From Citricoccus zhacaiensis (GTDB taxonomy: Bacteria > Actinomycetota > Actinomycetes > Actinomycetales > Micrococcaceae), in NCBI RefSeq assembly GCF_014645315.1, contig NZ_BMLQ01000003.1, positions 54,063 through 118,062 of the forward strand: DNA of 64,000 nt, written 5' to 3'. The notes below the pieces were generated by a model. That model was given only the letters and a program-made list of their open reading frames with translations, searched no databases and was not told the DNA's origin. A program made the position numbers and the translations under genes. Each line of letters opens with the position of its first letter. Within the stretch, counting starts at the first letter, position 1. Shown in pieces: positions 28,556-39,201 of the stretch.

Positions 28556-29653
28556 GTGCCTGAATCTGCCCAGGAGCTCACTGAGCATGCCCATCGCATC
28601 CTGGAGCTGGTGGGTTGTCTCAGCCGTCATTCCTACCAGCGGGTCGATGTGGGGGACCGCCTGCCCGAACTGGATGCAGCGCTTGCTCGGGCGGAGGCAG
28701 TGGTGCGCGGCCTGGCCAACCGGGCCAAGAGGGCGTCGAGCCCGGCGCCGTCCAGTGGGGTGATGGATCTCTTCACTCTGCTGGCCGATATTGGCGACGT
28801 CAGGAATCGCCTGCTCATACACCAGCTGGCTGGTCGGCATGAGGTGATTCACCGGATGAACGCGGCGCTGGGCAGGCTGCGATCAGTGGAGACGGTGCAG
28901 GAGTTCATCGACCAGGTGCCCGTGGAGGTCGTGAACCTGGGGTATGTCCGTTCCCTCTATTCTTCGGCGGAGAGCATGCAGTGGATCGCCCGGTCTGCGC
29001 ACTCGACTCAAGGCCCAGAGGAGAGCCTTCTTCTGCTGGAAGCGGGGCAGCAGGATCCTCTGCGAGATATCCACGACCTGTACGAGGCCGAGATGGTCCG
29101 GGAACGTCAGCCCATCTTGCGCCATGGAATCCGGAAGAGTCGACGGGTCCACCCGGAGATCATCAAGGTCACCGAATCTGATTCCTATGTGGCATCGCCC
29201 CTCATACTGGGCGGACAGGTCAGGGCCTTCGTCAGCGTGGACGTCAATGCGGAAAGCGGGACTGTCGATGCGTTCGACATGGAGCTGATGGGGCTGTTCA
29301 CCACCGGCGCCGCTATCGCGTTGGACCGGCTCGGGGGCCCACGTCACCTCAGCTCGGTGGTCGGTGCTGAGTGGGCTAACGGGGCCGGATCCGGCCGAGG
29401 AGATGGCATGCCCTCGGATCTGACCCGGCGCGAGCTGGAGATTCTCGGGTTGGTGGCTGAGGGCCTGTCCAATGCGGCCATTGCCCAGCGGCTCGTCATC
29501 AGCGAGGGGACCGCCAAGACGCATGTGAAGAACATCCTGCGCAAGCTGGGCGCCTCGAACCGCACCCAGGCGGCCGCCTTCCTGCGGCGGGCTAACCCCG
29601 CCGCGGAGGCAGAGGGTCTTCCTGGGGAGAGATACCCCTTTCGGGAGATGTGA
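28556..29653 (+). CDS. LuxR-type (GAF plus HTH) transcriptional regulator
   Basis: A 365-residue regulator. The N-terminal 100 residues are helical without a recognised domain. The middle (about 100-250) looks like a GAF sensor domain (ASPLILGGQVRAFVSVDVNA, ending in an FTTGAAIALDRL helix). The C-terminus (about 285-345) is a LuxR HTH: LTRRELEILGLVAEGLSNA, AIAQRLVISEGTAKTHVKN, ILRKLGASNRTQAAAF. The start is GTG 28556 behind GGGAGG. It lies directly upstream of the P450 operon in the same direction (50 bp), so it is probably its activator, with the GAF domain sensing the substrate. An inverted repeat lies in the 50-bp gap. Confidence 0.85.
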   Translation: MPESAQELTEHAHRILELVGCLSRHSYQRVDVGDRLPELDAALARAEAVVRGLANRAKRASSPAPSSGVMDLFTLLADIGDVRNRLLIHQLAGRHEVIHRMNAALGRLRSVETVQEFIDQVPVEVVNLGYVRSLYSSAESMQWIARSAHSTQGPEESLLLLEAGQQDPLRDIHDLYEAEMVRERQPILRHGIRKSRRVHPEIIKVTESDSYVASPLILGGQVRAFVSVDVNAESGTVDAFDMELMGLFTTGAAIALDRLGGPRHLSSVVGAEWANGAGSGRGDGMPSDLTRRELEILGLVAEGLSNAAIAQRLVISEGTAKTHVKNILRKLGASNRTQAAAFLRRANPAAEAEGLPGERYPFREM

Positions 29654-29669
29654 GCCGCATCACAGTAAA

Positions 29670-29695
29670 CCTAGATTGGGGGCACCCAACCTAGG
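29670..29695 (+). promoter_or_regulatory. Inverted repeat overlapping the ribosome site of the P450 gene
   Basis: CCTAGATTGGG (29670-29680) and CCCAACCTAGG (29685-29695) pair with a single mismatch around GGCA. The right arm ends inside the AGGAGG ribosome site (29693-29698), 8 bp before ATG 29704. It could be an operator for the LuxR protein or an RNA hairpin that hides the ribosome site. Confidence 0.5.
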
Positions 29696-29703
29696 AGGAA
29701 ACG

Positions 29704-31026
29704 ATGAGCGTCACCCAGGATTCCCCGGACACGTTGGTCCCCGACCACATCGCACGCCAGGTCGTCACGCCGGAGGGCCACCGCGATGACGAGGCCCTCT
29801 TCGAGGCGTACCGGTGGTTGCGTGACAACGCCCCGCTCGCCAAGGTCCACGTCGAGGGCTATGACCCTCTCTGGCTGCTCACCAAACACGCGGACATCAT
29901 GGAGGTCGAGCGGCAGCCGCAGATCTTCTCCAACGGCGGTCCGGAGATCGGCTCCCACAACCCCAATCTTGGCAGCCAGGCCGACGACGCCTTCCACCGG
30001 CAGCTCACCGGGGGCAGCCTGCGGGTGATCGACTCCCTCACCTACCTCGACCCGCCCGAGCACACCATGGTCCGGGACATCGCCACCGACTGGTTCCGTC
30101 CCGTCACCCTGAAGAAGTGGGAGGACGAGATCCGCGTCCTGGCCCGGGAGGCCATCGAAGCGCGGTTGCACCCCGGGACCAACGAGCTGGACTTCGTCAA
30201 GGAGTTCACGGTCTACTACCCCCTGCACGTCATCATGACCCTGTTCGGCGTCCCGGCGGAGGACGAGCCCCGCATGATGGCGCTGACCCAGGACTTCTTC
30301 GGCACCGCGGATCCGGACGCGCAGCGCGAGGACGTGGAGCCACTGTCTCCAGGGGCCGCGGCGGAGCAGTTCTCGGCGGCCATCCAGGACTTCTACGCCT
30401 ACTTCGACCGGCTGATCGAGGACCGCCGGGCCGAGCCGCGGGACGACCTCGCGTCCATCATCGCGAACGCGCGCACGGAGGACGGCGAGTACTTCGCCCG
30501 TAGCTACGCCTACGGTTGGTTCATCGCCATCGCCACCGCAGGCCATGACACGACGTCGAGCACCCTGGCCACCTGCCTTGAGGCGCTCGCACAGAACCCC
30601 GACCAGCTGGCCGCCGTACAGGCCGATCCCTCCCGGATCCCGGACCTGGTCAACGAGTCGCTGCGCTGGGCCTCGCCCGTCAAGCAGTTCACCCGGATGG
30701 CACTGGAGCCCTACGAGCTGCGGGGCCAGAAGATCGAGGCCGGCGATCGCCTGGTCACCCTCTACCAGTCGGCGAACCGGGATGAGGATATCTTCGAGGA
30801 CCCCTACGCGTTCCGCTACGACCGCAAGCCGAACAAGCACATCGCGTTCGGTTACGGCCCCCACATGTGCATCGGCCAGCACCTGGCCAAGATGGAGCTG
30901 CGGGTGATGCTTGAGGAGCTGCTGCCACGCATCACGTCCCTGCAGCTGACCGGGGAGCGCAAGGTCGTTCAGACCAACTTCGTGGGCGGGCTGAAGAACC
31001 GCCCGCTGGTCCTGGAGCTGTCATGA
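29704..31026 (+). CDS. Cytochrome P450, CYP108 (P450terp)-like
   Basis: A 440-residue soluble bacterial P450. The I-helix oxygen-binding motif is AGHDTTS (from residue 279), the ExxR is in NESLRWASP, and the haem Cys389 lies in [13 protein letters not shown]. Much of the sequence follows what I remember of Pseudomonas P450terp (alpha-terpineol hydroxylase): PDHIAR...[36 protein letters not shown] and a closing TNFVGG.KN. It would insert oxygen into an unactivated or allylic methyl of a terpenoid using the ferredoxin and reductase encoded next. The following four genes complete a terp-like operon. The reductase gene overlaps its stop by 4 nt. The substrate is inference from this recalled similarity. 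Confidence 0.85.
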   Translation: MSVTQDSPDTLVPDHIARQVVTPEGHRDDEALFEAYRWLRDNAPLAKVHVEGYDPLWLLTKHADIMEVERQPQIFSNGGPEIGSHNPNLGSQADDAFHRQLTGGSLRVIDSLTYLDPPEHTMVRDIATDWFRPVTLKKWEDEIRVLAREAIEARLHPGTNELDFVKEFTVYYPLHVIMTLFGVPAEDEPRMMALTQDFFGTADPDAQREDVEPLSPGAAAEQFSAAIQDFYAYFDRLIEDRRAEPRDDLASIIANARTEDGEYFARSYAYGWFIAIATAGHDTTSSTLATCLEALAQNPDQLAAVQADPSRIPDLVNESLRWASPVKQFTRMALEPYELRGQKIEAGDRLVTLYQSANRDEDIFEDPYAFRYDRKPNKHIAFGYGPHMCIGQHLAKMELRVMLEELLPRITSLQLTGERKVVQTNFVGGLKNRPLVLELS

Positions 31027-32273
31027 GTCCGCGCAAGGTCATCGTGGTGGGGGCCGGCCACGCCGGAGGCACCTTCGTGGCGCTGCTGCGCCGGGAGGGC
31101 TTCGACGGGGAGATCGCGATGGTGGGCACGGAGGTCCACGCCCCGTACCACCGGCCGCCGCTGTCCAAGTCCTTCGGCGGGCCCAAGGACGGTGGGGACC
31201 GAGGTGCACCTGCGAAGTGGCTCTATGACCCGGCCTTCTACCAGGAGCAGGGGATCGATCTTCACCTGAGCGAGACCGTCACCTCCGTGGACCGGGGCGG
31301 CCGCTCGGTCACCCTGAGCGGTGGAGCCGTCCTCGACTATGACGTGCTCGTGTTGGCCACCGGCGCCGAACCCCGCAGCCTCGGTCTCCCGGGTGAGGGA
31401 CTGGAGGGTATCCACACCCTCCGGGACGTCGGCGACGCCGTGCGGCTGGACGAGGCCATCACCTCGGGTCGGCCGCTGGCGATCGTCGGCGGCGGCTATA
31501 TCGGCCTGGAGGTCGCCGCGGCGGCCAGGGCGCACGGCGTGGACGTGACCGTGATCGAACGCGAGGACCGCCTCCTCGCCAGGGTCGCGAGCCCGGCGCT
31601 CTCAGGGTTGCTGTCCGAGCACCACCAGGTGAGCGGCACCGCGATCCTCACCGGAGCGCAGACCGTCGGCTATGTGTGCGACGCCGGCCGGGTCGGCGGG
31701 GTGCGCCTGGCTGATGACACGGTCATCCCCTGCGGCACCGTCCTCGTCGGAGCCGGGGCCGTGCCCCGGCAGGCCCTCGCGGAGCAAGCCGGGCTGGAGT
31801 GCGGCAACGGCATCATGGTCGACGCGCGGTGCCGCACCTCCGACGAGTCGATCCTGGCGATCGGTGACGTCACCAACCGACCGGTGGACGGCTTGGAGAT
31901 GATGGACGGTCGCATGCGGGTGGAGAGCATCCCCAGCGCGGTCGACCAGGCCCGGCATGCCGTCGATGTCGTCCTGGGTCGGCCGGCCCAGGACCATGAG
32001 GTCCCGTGGTTCTGGTCCGACCAGTTCGACCTGAAGATCAAGATCGCCGGGATCGTCCACGGAGACTACGAGACGGTCCAGCGCGGGGATCCGGTGCGTG
32101 GTGGGTTCGCCCTCTACCACCTACGCGATGGTCGACTGGTCGCCGCGGAGGCCGTCAACGCACCGAAGGACTTCATGGTCGCCAAGCGCATGCTGTCCAC
32201 CGGGTGCCCCGTCGAGGCCGCGGCGCTCCGGGACCCGGACGCCGACCTGAGGGGCCTGGTCGCCGCCGCCTGA
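31023..32273 (+). CDS. FAD-dependent ferredoxin reductase (putidaredoxin/terpredoxin-reductase type)
   Basis: A 416-residue pyridine-nucleotide-disulfide-fold flavoprotein. It shows the FAD Rossmann motif [10 protein letters not shown] at the start, [11 protein letters not shown] (typical of P450-system reductases), [11 protein letters not shown], the NAD motif [14 protein letters not shown], and ILAIGDV near the FAD ribityl site, with a C-terminal dimer-type domain ([15 protein letters not shown]). It passes electrons from NADH to the [2Fe-2S] ferredoxin of the P450. It overlaps the P450 gene by 4 nt. The ferredoxin follows after 73 bp. Confidence 0.9.
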   Translation: MSPRKVIVVGAGHAGGTFVALLRREGFDGEIAMVGTEVHAPYHRPPLSKSFGGPKDGGDRGAPAKWLYDPAFYQEQGIDLHLSETVTSVDRGGRSVTLSGGAVLDYDVLVLATGAEPRSLGLPGEGLEGIHTLRDVGDAVRLDEAITSGRPLAIVGGGYIGLEVAAAARAHGVDVTVIEREDRLLARVASPALSGLLSEHHQVSGTAILTGAQTVGYVCDAGRVGGVRLADDTVIPCGTVLVGAGAVPRQALAEQAGLECGNGIMVDARCRTSDESILAIGDVTNRPVDGLEMMDGRMRVESIPSAVDQARHAVDVVLGRPAQDHEVPWFWSDQFDLKIKIAGIVHGDYETVQRGDPVRGGFALYHLRDGRLVAAEAVNAPKDFMVAKRMLSTGCPVEAAALRDPDADLRGLVAAA

Positions 32274-32346
32274 TCCGAATACCGGCGGTCGCCCGTCCTG
32301 CAGAAGTCAATCCTCGAGTCATCGAGATGCCCAGAAAGTGAATCCC

Positions 32347-32667
32347 ATGCCCACCATCACCTATGTCCTCCCCGACGGAACCGAACAGCAGATGGACGTC
32401 CCCTGCGGGCAGTCCGTGATGGACGGTTCAGTGCGCAACAACCTCCCCGGCATCGTGGCCGAGTGCGGCGGCAGCTGCTCCTGCGCTACCTGCCACGTCT
32501 TCCTGGAGCACGCCCCGGACGGGGCATTCGACGAACCCATGACGGAGGAGACGGACCTCGTGGAGTTCCTCGAGGACGCCGCACCGAACTCCCGGCTCTC
32601 GTGCCAGCTCATCGTCTCCGAGAACGCGGACGGCGCCCGCGTGCGCGTGTCCACAGCCAACGGCTGA
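32347..32667 (+). CDS. [2Fe-2S] ferredoxin, adrenodoxin/putidaredoxin type
   Basis: A 106-residue ferredoxin. Cluster ligands are Cys40, Cys46 and Cys49 (ECGGSCSCATCHV) and Cys86 (RLSCQL), the same spacing as putidaredoxin and terpredoxin. An additional Cys44 lies inside the loop. It shuttles electrons from the reductase to the P450. ATG 32347 is taken over the in-frame GTG three codons earlier, because the fold starts with MPTITYVLPDG. Confidence 0.92.
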   Translation: MPTITYVLPDGTEQQMDVPCGQSVMDGSVRNNLPGIVAECGGSCSCATCHVFLEHAPDGAFDEPMTEETDLVEFLEDAAPNSRLSCQLIVSENADGARVRVSTANG

Positions 32668-32711
32668 CCTCTCCTGCCCCACCCCCCTCATCTCACCGTC
32701 AAGGAGCAACC

Positions 32712-33815
32712 ATGCAAACCACCGCAGCCGTCCTCGAAGTTCAGGGCAGCGACTTCACCCTTCAGGAGATCACCATCTCGGATCCCGGGCCCGGTGAGGT
32801 CCTCTTCGAGGTGGCCGGGGTCGGCCTCTGCCATACCGACCTGGCTGTGCGGGAGGGGCACCTGCCGTTCCCCTTCCCGGGCGTCGTCGGGCACGAGGGC
32901 AGCGGCACCGTGGTCGCCGTGGGCGAGGGCGTCACCAAGGTCGCTGTCGGAGACAGGATCGCCGCGAGCTTCAATAGCTGCGGCCAGTGCTCGCAGTGTG
33001 CCGCCCACCAGCCCGCCTACTGCGTGGAGTTCATGGAGCGGAACTTCGGCGGTACCCGTTCGGACGGCACCAGCGCGCTGCGCGCCGGTGATCAGCAGGT
33101 CGGGTCGAACTTCTTCGGCCAGTCCTCCTTCGCCCGGCATGCGATCGCGCACGAGCGAAATGTGGTGCCGGTTCCCGAGTCCGTCCCCCTGGAGCTGGCC
33201 GGGCCGCTGGGCTGTGGTGTGCAGACCGGGGCCGGAGCCGTCCTCCGGTCCTTGGACTGCGAACCGGGGTCCTCCCTGTTGGTGACCGGCGGCGGGCCCG
33301 TCGGCCTCTCCGGTGTCCTCGGGGCGGTTTCGCGTGGGGTGAAGACCATCATCGTCTCCGAGCCGATGGCTTCCCGGCGGGAGTTGGCGCTCTCGCTCGG
33401 GGCGACCCACGCCGTCGACCCGCTGGCCCGGCCCCTGTCCGAGCAGGTCCGCGAGATCCTGCCGGAGGGAGTGCGCTATGTACTGGACACCACGGCCATC
33501 GTGCCAGTGGTCACCGAGATCATCGCGTCTATGGGGCAGCGAGGACATCTGGGCATGGTCGGGGTCCCCTCGGACCCCGCGGCCGCGCTGAACGTCAACC
33601 TGCTGGAGATGCAGGCTCGCGGACTGAGCTTCACCGGCATCGTCGAGGGCGACAGCGACCCGGACACCTTCATCCCCGAACTGATCGGCCTGTACGAACA
33701 GGGTCGGTTCCCGTTCGACCGAATGATCACCACCGTGCCGTTCGAGCAGATCAACGAGGCTGTTGCCGCCCAGGCCAGAGGTGAGGCCGTCAAGGTCGTC
33801 CTCGTCCACAGCTGA
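32712..33815 (+). CDS. Zinc-dependent alcohol dehydrogenase, aryl/terpenyl alcohol type
   Basis: A 367-residue MDR alcohol dehydrogenase. Zinc ligands include Cys in GLCHTD and the GHEGSG His/Glu region. The structural-zinc loop is reduced to CGQCSQC...C. LLVTGGGPVGLSG is the nucleotide-binding turn. It resembles the benzyl-alcohol-type enzymes (XylB group). AAGGAG precedes ATG 32712. Between the P450 system and an aldehyde dehydrogenase, it should oxidise the primary alcohol made by the P450 to an aldehyde with NAD. Confidence 0.88.
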   Translation: MQTTAAVLEVQGSDFTLQEITISDPGPGEVLFEVAGVGLCHTDLAVREGHLPFPFPGVVGHEGSGTVVAVGEGVTKVAVGDRIAASFNSCGQCSQCAAHQPAYCVEFMERNFGGTRSDGTSALRAGDQQVGSNFFGQSSFARHAIAHERNVVPVPESVPLELAGPLGCGVQTGAGAVLRSLDCEPGSSLLVTGGGPVGLSGVLGAVSRGVKTIIVSEPMASRRELALSLGATHAVDPLARPLSEQVREILPEGVRYVLDTTAIVPVVTEIIASMGQRGHLGMVGVPSDPAAALNVNLLEMQARGLSFTGIVEGDSDPDTFIPELIGLYEQGRFPFDRMITTVPFEQINEAVAAQARGEAVKVVLVHS

Positions 33816-33850
33816 GTCACCCCCACTGAGCACCCACCAAGGAGAACACC

Positions 33851-35320
33851 ATGACCACCGTCGACACCCGGCAGACTATCGACTACGACCGTCTCTTCCT
33901 GGGCGGTGAATGGACCGAGCCCACGACCGAAGACCGCATCCAGGTCCACTCCGCCACCACCCACGAGCTGGTGGGCAGCGTCCCGGAAGGCCGTGAGGGA
34001 GACATCGACGCCGCTGTCGCCGCCGCCCGCGCCGCCTTCGACGACCCGAGCGGCTGGGCGCACTTCACCCCGACGCAACGCGGAGAGGTGCTCGAGCGCT
34101 TCGCGAAGGCCCTGGAAGCCCGTGGCGCGGAGACCGCCCGGCGGGTGACCGTCCAGAACGGCATGCCCACCTGGCTGTCCCAGCAGTGGGAGCAGGGCTT
34201 TCCGCCCATGCTGGTGCGGTTCTTCGTCGACCTGGTGAAGCAGACGCAGGAAGAGATCCGCCCGGGCCTCCTGGGCAAGCAGACCATGGTCATCCGCAAG
34301 CCCATCGGCGTGGTGGGTCAGATCGTGCCGTGGAACGTCCCGCAGGCCATCACTTTCCTCGGCATGGCACCCGCCCTGGCGGCCGGTTGCACCGTCGTGC
34401 TCAAGCCCTCCCCGGAAACCGTCCTCGACGCCTTCATGCTCGCGGAGGCCGCCGAGGAAGCGGGGCTGCCGGCCGGCGTCGTGAACATCATCCCCGGTGG
34501 CCGTGAGGTGGGTGCCTACCTGGTGTCCCATCCCGGGGTGGACAAGGTGTCCTTCACCGGATCCACTGCTGCTGGCCGCAAGGTCGCGGCGGCGTGCGGT
34601 GAGCTGTTGCGCCCCGTCACCCTGGAACTGGGTGGCAAGTCCGCAGCCGTGATCCTGGACGATGCGGACCTGGACTCCCAGTTGGAGGACTTCTTCGGCA
34701 ACACCATGATCAACAACGGGCAGGTCTGCTGGACGTCCACCCGCATCCTCGTGCCCTCGTCACGGTACGACGAGATCACCGGGACCCTGGCGGACCTCTA
34801 CTCCGGGCTGGCGGTGGGGGACCCCCTGGATCCGGCCACGAAGGTCGGCCCCCTGGTCTCCGAGCGACAGCGTGAACGTGTGGAGGGCTACATTGCCGTC
34901 GGCAAGCAGGAGGCCCGTCTGCTGGTGGGCGGCGGCCGGCCGCACGGCATCGACCAGGGTTGGTTCGTGGAGCCCACGGTGTTCGCCGACGTCGATCCGA
35001 AAGCGAGGATCGCCCAAGAGGAGATCTTCGGCCCGGTGCTCTCGATCATCCGCTACGAGGACGAGCAGCAGGCCACCCAGATCGCCAACGACTCGGAGTA
35101 CGGGCTGGGCGGATCCGTGTGGACTGCCGATTCGGACCGCGGAGAGGCGTTCGCCCGCACGGTCCGCAGCGGTACCTTCGGCGTCAACGGCTATGCCAAC
35201 GATCCTGTCGCCCCGTTCGGCGGTGTAAAGTCCAGCGGCCTCGGCCGCGAGTTGGGTCCTGAGGGCCTGGCTGCGTTCCAGGAGATCAAGACGATCTACC
35301 TGGACCGTCCGAACGCCTGA
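33851..35320 (+). CDS. NAD(P)-dependent aldehyde dehydrogenase
   Basis: A 489-residue ALDH. Visible are the cofactor segment IVPWNVPQAITF, FTGSTAAGRKV, the general-base Glu in LELGGKSAAVIL, the catalytic Cys293 in NNGQVCWTSTR, and QEEIFGPVLSII. It would oxidise the aldehyde from the preceding enzyme to the carboxylate that CoA ligases then activate. A good AAGGAG precedes it. It is the last gene of the P450 operon, followed by a hairpin. Confidence 0.92.
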   Translation: MTTVDTRQTIDYDRLFLGGEWTEPTTEDRIQVHSATTHELVGSVPEGREGDIDAAVAAARAAFDDPSGWAHFTPTQRGEVLERFAKALEARGAETARRVTVQNGMPTWLSQQWEQGFPPMLVRFFVDLVKQTQEEIRPGLLGKQTMVIRKPIGVVGQIVPWNVPQAITFLGMAPALAAGCTVVLKPSPETVLDAFMLAEAAEEAGLPAGVVNIIPGGREVGAYLVSHPGVDKVSFTGSTAAGRKVAAACGELLRPVTLELGGKSAAVILDDADLDSQLEDFFGNTMINNGQVCWTSTRILVPSSRYDEITGTLADLYSGLAVGDPLDPATKVGPLVSERQRERVEGYIAVGKQEARLLVGGGRPHGIDQGWFVEPTVFADVDPKARIAQEEIFGPVLSIIRYEDEQQATQIANDSEYGLGGSVWTADSDRGEAFARTVRSGTFGVNGYANDPVAPFGGVKSSGLGRELGPEGLAAFQEIKTIYLDRPNA

Positions 35321-35331
35321 CGTGCCGGGCG

Positions 35332-35370
35332 GCCGGTGGCCGGTGCCTGATCACGGCGCCGCCCACCGGC
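35332..35370. terminator. Hairpin between convergent genes
   Basis: GCCGGTGG (35332-35339) pairs with CCACCGGC (35363-35370); inside, GGTGCC can pair with GGCGCC around TGATCAC. It lies between the converging aldehyde dehydrogenase and phosphatase genes and may terminate both. Confidence 0.55.
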
Positions 35371-35397
35371 TGCCAGTTTCGGAGGTGTCGAATCAGC

Positions 35398-36162
35398 TCA
35401 GCCGCCCGCGACCAGTCGCTCGTGGAGATGCCCGGCCAAGCTCTCGACCTGGGCTCTTGTGCCGTCGTCTTCCCCGGTGCCCGCAGCGGAGGACAGGAAC
35501 GGGACGACTCCACCGGCGGCGTGAATCCCTCGCAGGAAGGCCACCATGCTGTCGGGATGCGCATGCAGGATCGGATGGTCGGGGTACTCGGTGCTGGGCA
35601 TCGGCCGGCCGGTGGCCTCGGCGTGGCGCCGGTGGACCCCGTCCACGAAATCTGCGGTGCGCGCGTAGTCCTGGACCACCACGTCATCGTCGGCTCCGAG
35701 GAGCAGGAGGATGACGGCGGCCAGGACCCCGGTGCGGTCCTTGCCAGCGGTGCAGTAGAACAACACGCCGCCGTCGGAGGCGGCGATCTCCCGGATGCTG
35801 TCCAGCAGGACGGCCGAGCGGGCCCGAGCCAGTCGCAGGTACCAATCGCCCACTCCCTCGTAGTCCGTGATGGAGTCGAAGGTGGTGGCCAGGGTGGCCG
35901 GATCGGCCGACTTGCGGGTCATCGGTTGGTGCACGTGCCGGATTCCAATGCGCTCCAGGACGGCGGTGCCGGTCAACTGCACCTCGTCCGGGGCCCGCAG
36001 GTCGATGACGGTACGCAGCCCTTGGCCGCGGAGATCCTGCAGTTGCTCATCGGGGCTGACGGTGATGTTGTCACTGCGCCACAGCCGGTTTCCGGCAATG
36101 CGGCCGCCGCCCACCGGCAGCCCAGCGAGGCTTCGAAGGTTTGCCGCCGGAATCCCCACCAT
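35398..36162 (-). CDS. Tyrosine-type phosphatase (Cys-based, LMW-unrelated DUF/Y_phosphatase3 group)
   Basis: A 254-residue protein of the bacterial tyrosine-protein-phosphatase group. The P-loop is YCTAGKDRTGVLAA (CX5R with the AGKDRTG form common in MptpB/Y_phosphatase3 proteins). Upstream is GNRLWRSDNI, typical of the N-terminus, and LRTVIDLRAPDEV. MptpB-like enzymes remove phosphate from proteins or phosphoinositides; the target here is unknown. ATG 36162 lies 5 bp past the thiolase gene end, with GGAGGG upstream, so it is translated from the thiolase transcript. Linking a phosphatase to acyl-CoA catabolism is unusual. Confidence 0.8.
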   Translation of the reverse strand: MVGIPAANLRSLAGLPVGGGRIAGNRLWRSDNITVSPDEQLQDLRGQGLRTVIDLRAPDEVQLTGTAVLERIGIRHVHQPMTRKSADPATLATTFDSITDYEGVGDWYLRLARARSAVLLDSIREIAASDGGVLFYCTAGKDRTGVLAAVILLLLGADDDVVVQDYARTADFVDGVHRRHAEATGRPMPSTEYPDHPILHAHPDSMVAFLRGIHAAGGVVPFLSSAAGTGEDDGTRAQVESLAGHLHERLVAGG

Positions 36163-36166
36163 GGGC

Positions 36167-37351
<1,185 letters not shown>

Positions 37352-37430
37352 GGGAGTTCCTTCGTCAACGGAGGGGTCGCTGTCTGAGATGGATGGCTTG
37401 ATATCCACTCTAGCCCGCAAGTGCTTAACT

Positions 37431-37464
37431 ATCAGACCAAATGTCTCTCACAATGGTTCCATTA
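37431..37464. promoter_or_regulatory. Degenerate GntR-type site and AATGG-TT-CCATT palindrome
   Basis: TATCAGACCAAAT (37431-37443) keeps one full half (CAGACCA) of the GGTC-N-GACC pattern. AATGGTTCCATT (37453-37464) has perfect AATGG/CCATT arms like site 2 at 49179, but with a 2-bp centre. Both lie between the divergent thiolase and ligase genes. Confidence 0.35.
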
Positions 37465-37530
37465 ATTCTTCGGACCTCTTACTATGAGGTGCATCACACC
37501 CCCTGCCTGTCTCGTCTCCCGGAGGTCCAG

Positions 37531-39201
37531 ATGTCCGCAGTCGCCTATGTTCCAACCCTCGAAGAGCGCTACACGCCTGATCGGATCCGCGCCTTCTATG
37601 AGTCAGGCGTGTGGTTCGAGGACAGCTTCTACGGCCAGGCCAGCGCACAGGCCGAACGCCAACCGGACAAGGTGGCCTTCTTCGACTCCACGAGCTCGCT
37701 GACGTTCGCGCAGTTCCGGGAGCAGATCCTGAGGCTCGCCGTCGGGTTCAAGAGGCTGGGGGTCCAGCGCGGCGACCGGGTACTGGCCCAGGTCCCGAAC
37801 ATCACGGAGTTCCCGGTGATCGCCGGTGCCGTCAGTCGGATCGGGGCGGTCATCGTGCCCGTCATGCCGATCTATCGGGCACACGACCTCGAACACGTGC
37901 TGGAGAACTCGGGTGCCACCGTGGCCTGCTTCGCCCAGAGCTTCGGCGGGTTCAGCTACGAGGACATGTTCACCCAACTGCAGGCGGCCGCTCCGGAGTT
38001 GCGCCAGCTCGTTGTCCTCCGCTCGGAAGGCACCCCGGCGGAGGGGACGGTGACCTACGAATCCCTGTTGGTTGACGGGGACCTCGAGGCCCTCGAGGCC
38101 GAGGCCGGTCCGGACAGCTCCCCGGATGATCCCTTCGAGATCGTCTACACCTCGGGAACGACCTCCCGGCCCAAGGGCTGCTTCCACACGCTGAACACGG
38201 TCCGTTCCAGCGCCGTGCAGATCGTGCGGTCCCTGGACTACTCCGCGGAGGATGTGCAATTCGGGCCGTCCCCGATCACCCACAGCACCGGCCTGGTGAC
38301 CAGCGTGTTGATCCCCCTGTACCTGGGAGCCTCGTCCCATTTCATGGAGAAGTGGGAGCCGTCCGACGGCGTCCGACGGGTCCGGGAGCATCGGCTCACG
38401 GCGGCCGTGACCGCCACCCCGTTCCTGCAGATGCTGATGAAGGCCTTCGATCCGGAGCGGGACGACGCCTCCTCCCTGCGCATCTGGGTGTGCGCCGGTG
38501 CGCCGATCCCCGGCTCCGTGGTCTCGGCTGCCACCGCGATGTTCCCGAATTGCAGGATCCTCAGCCTGTACGGGCGTTCGGAGAACCTGTTGACCACCCT
38601 CTGCTCGGTCGACGACGCCCCGGAGCGTTCCAGCACCAGCGACGGCCGCGCCGCCGACCCATCCGTCGTCCAGGTGGTCGGCGCCGACGGTGCCGAGCTG
38701 CCGCGGGGCGAGGTGGGTGATGTGGCTTACAAGGGCCCGTCCCACATGCTCGGCTACTGGAACAACCGCGAGGCTACCGAGGAGCTGTTCACCCCGGACG
38801 GCTACTCGCGGTCCGGCGACCTCGGCTTCATGGACGAGGACGGCTTCGTGCGCATCACCGGCCGGTCCAAGGACATCATCATCCGCGGCGGCATGAACAT
38901 CTCCGCCCGCGAGGTCGAGGACGAGCTGCTGCAGAACCCGCAGATCGCCAACGTCGCCGTGGTGGCCATGCCGGACGAGCGGCTCGGCGAGAAGTGCTGC
39001 GCCTTCGTGGTCCCGGCGGACGACGGCGGCGCCCCGGACCTGGAGACGATCGTCGCCTTCCTGAAGGATCGGGGGATCGCGAACCAGAAACTCCCCGAGC
39101 GTCTGGAGATCGTCGAGGAGCTGCCCACGACGGCGACCGGCAAGATCCAGAAGCACCTGCTCCGGGCGCAAATCGCCGAGAAGGTCTCAGCCGGGGTCTG
39201 A
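37531..39201 (+). CDS. Acyl-CoA ligase (AMP-forming), paralogue 1
   Basis: A 556-residue adenylating CoA ligase of the ANL superfamily. The P-loop is VYTSGTTSRPKGC, A5 is SLYGRSENL (in place of YG.TE), the hinge region is GYSRSGDLGFMDEDGFVRITGR (key part SGDLGFMDEDG) with DIIIRGGMNIS, and the catalytic C-terminal Lys is in PTTATGKIQKHLL. It activates a carboxylic acid with ATP and CoA. It has the same length and layout as the ligase at 51281, including a start of the RYT..(R/Q)I..FY..G.W type, so they are paralogues. GGAGG precedes ATG 37531. It diverges from the thiolase. Confidence 0.88.
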   Translation: MSAVAYVPTLEERYTPDRIRAFYESGVWFEDSFYGQASAQAERQPDKVAFFDSTSSLTFAQFREQILRLAVGFKRLGVQRGDRVLAQVPNITEFPVIAGAVSRIGAVIVPVMPIYRAHDLEHVLENSGATVACFAQSFGGFSYEDMFTQLQAAAPELRQLVVLRSEGTPAEGTVTYESLLVDGDLEALEAEAGPDSSPDDPFEIVYTSGTTSRPKGCFHTLNTVRSSAVQIVRSLDYSAEDVQFGPSPITHSTGLVTSVLIPLYLGASSHFMEKWEPSDGVRRVREHRLTAAVTATPFLQMLMKAFDPERDDASSLRIWVCAGAPIPGSVVSAATAMFPNCRILSLYGRSENLLTTLCSVDDAPERSSTSDGRAADPSVVQVVGADGAELPRGEVGDVAYKGPSHMLGYWNNREATEELFTPDGYSRSGDLGFMDEDGFVRITGRSKDIIIRGGMNISAREVEDELLQNPQIANVAVVAMPDERLGEKCCAFVVPADDGGAPDLETIVAFLKDRGIANQKLPERLEIVEELPTTATGKIQKHLLRAQIAEKVSAGV

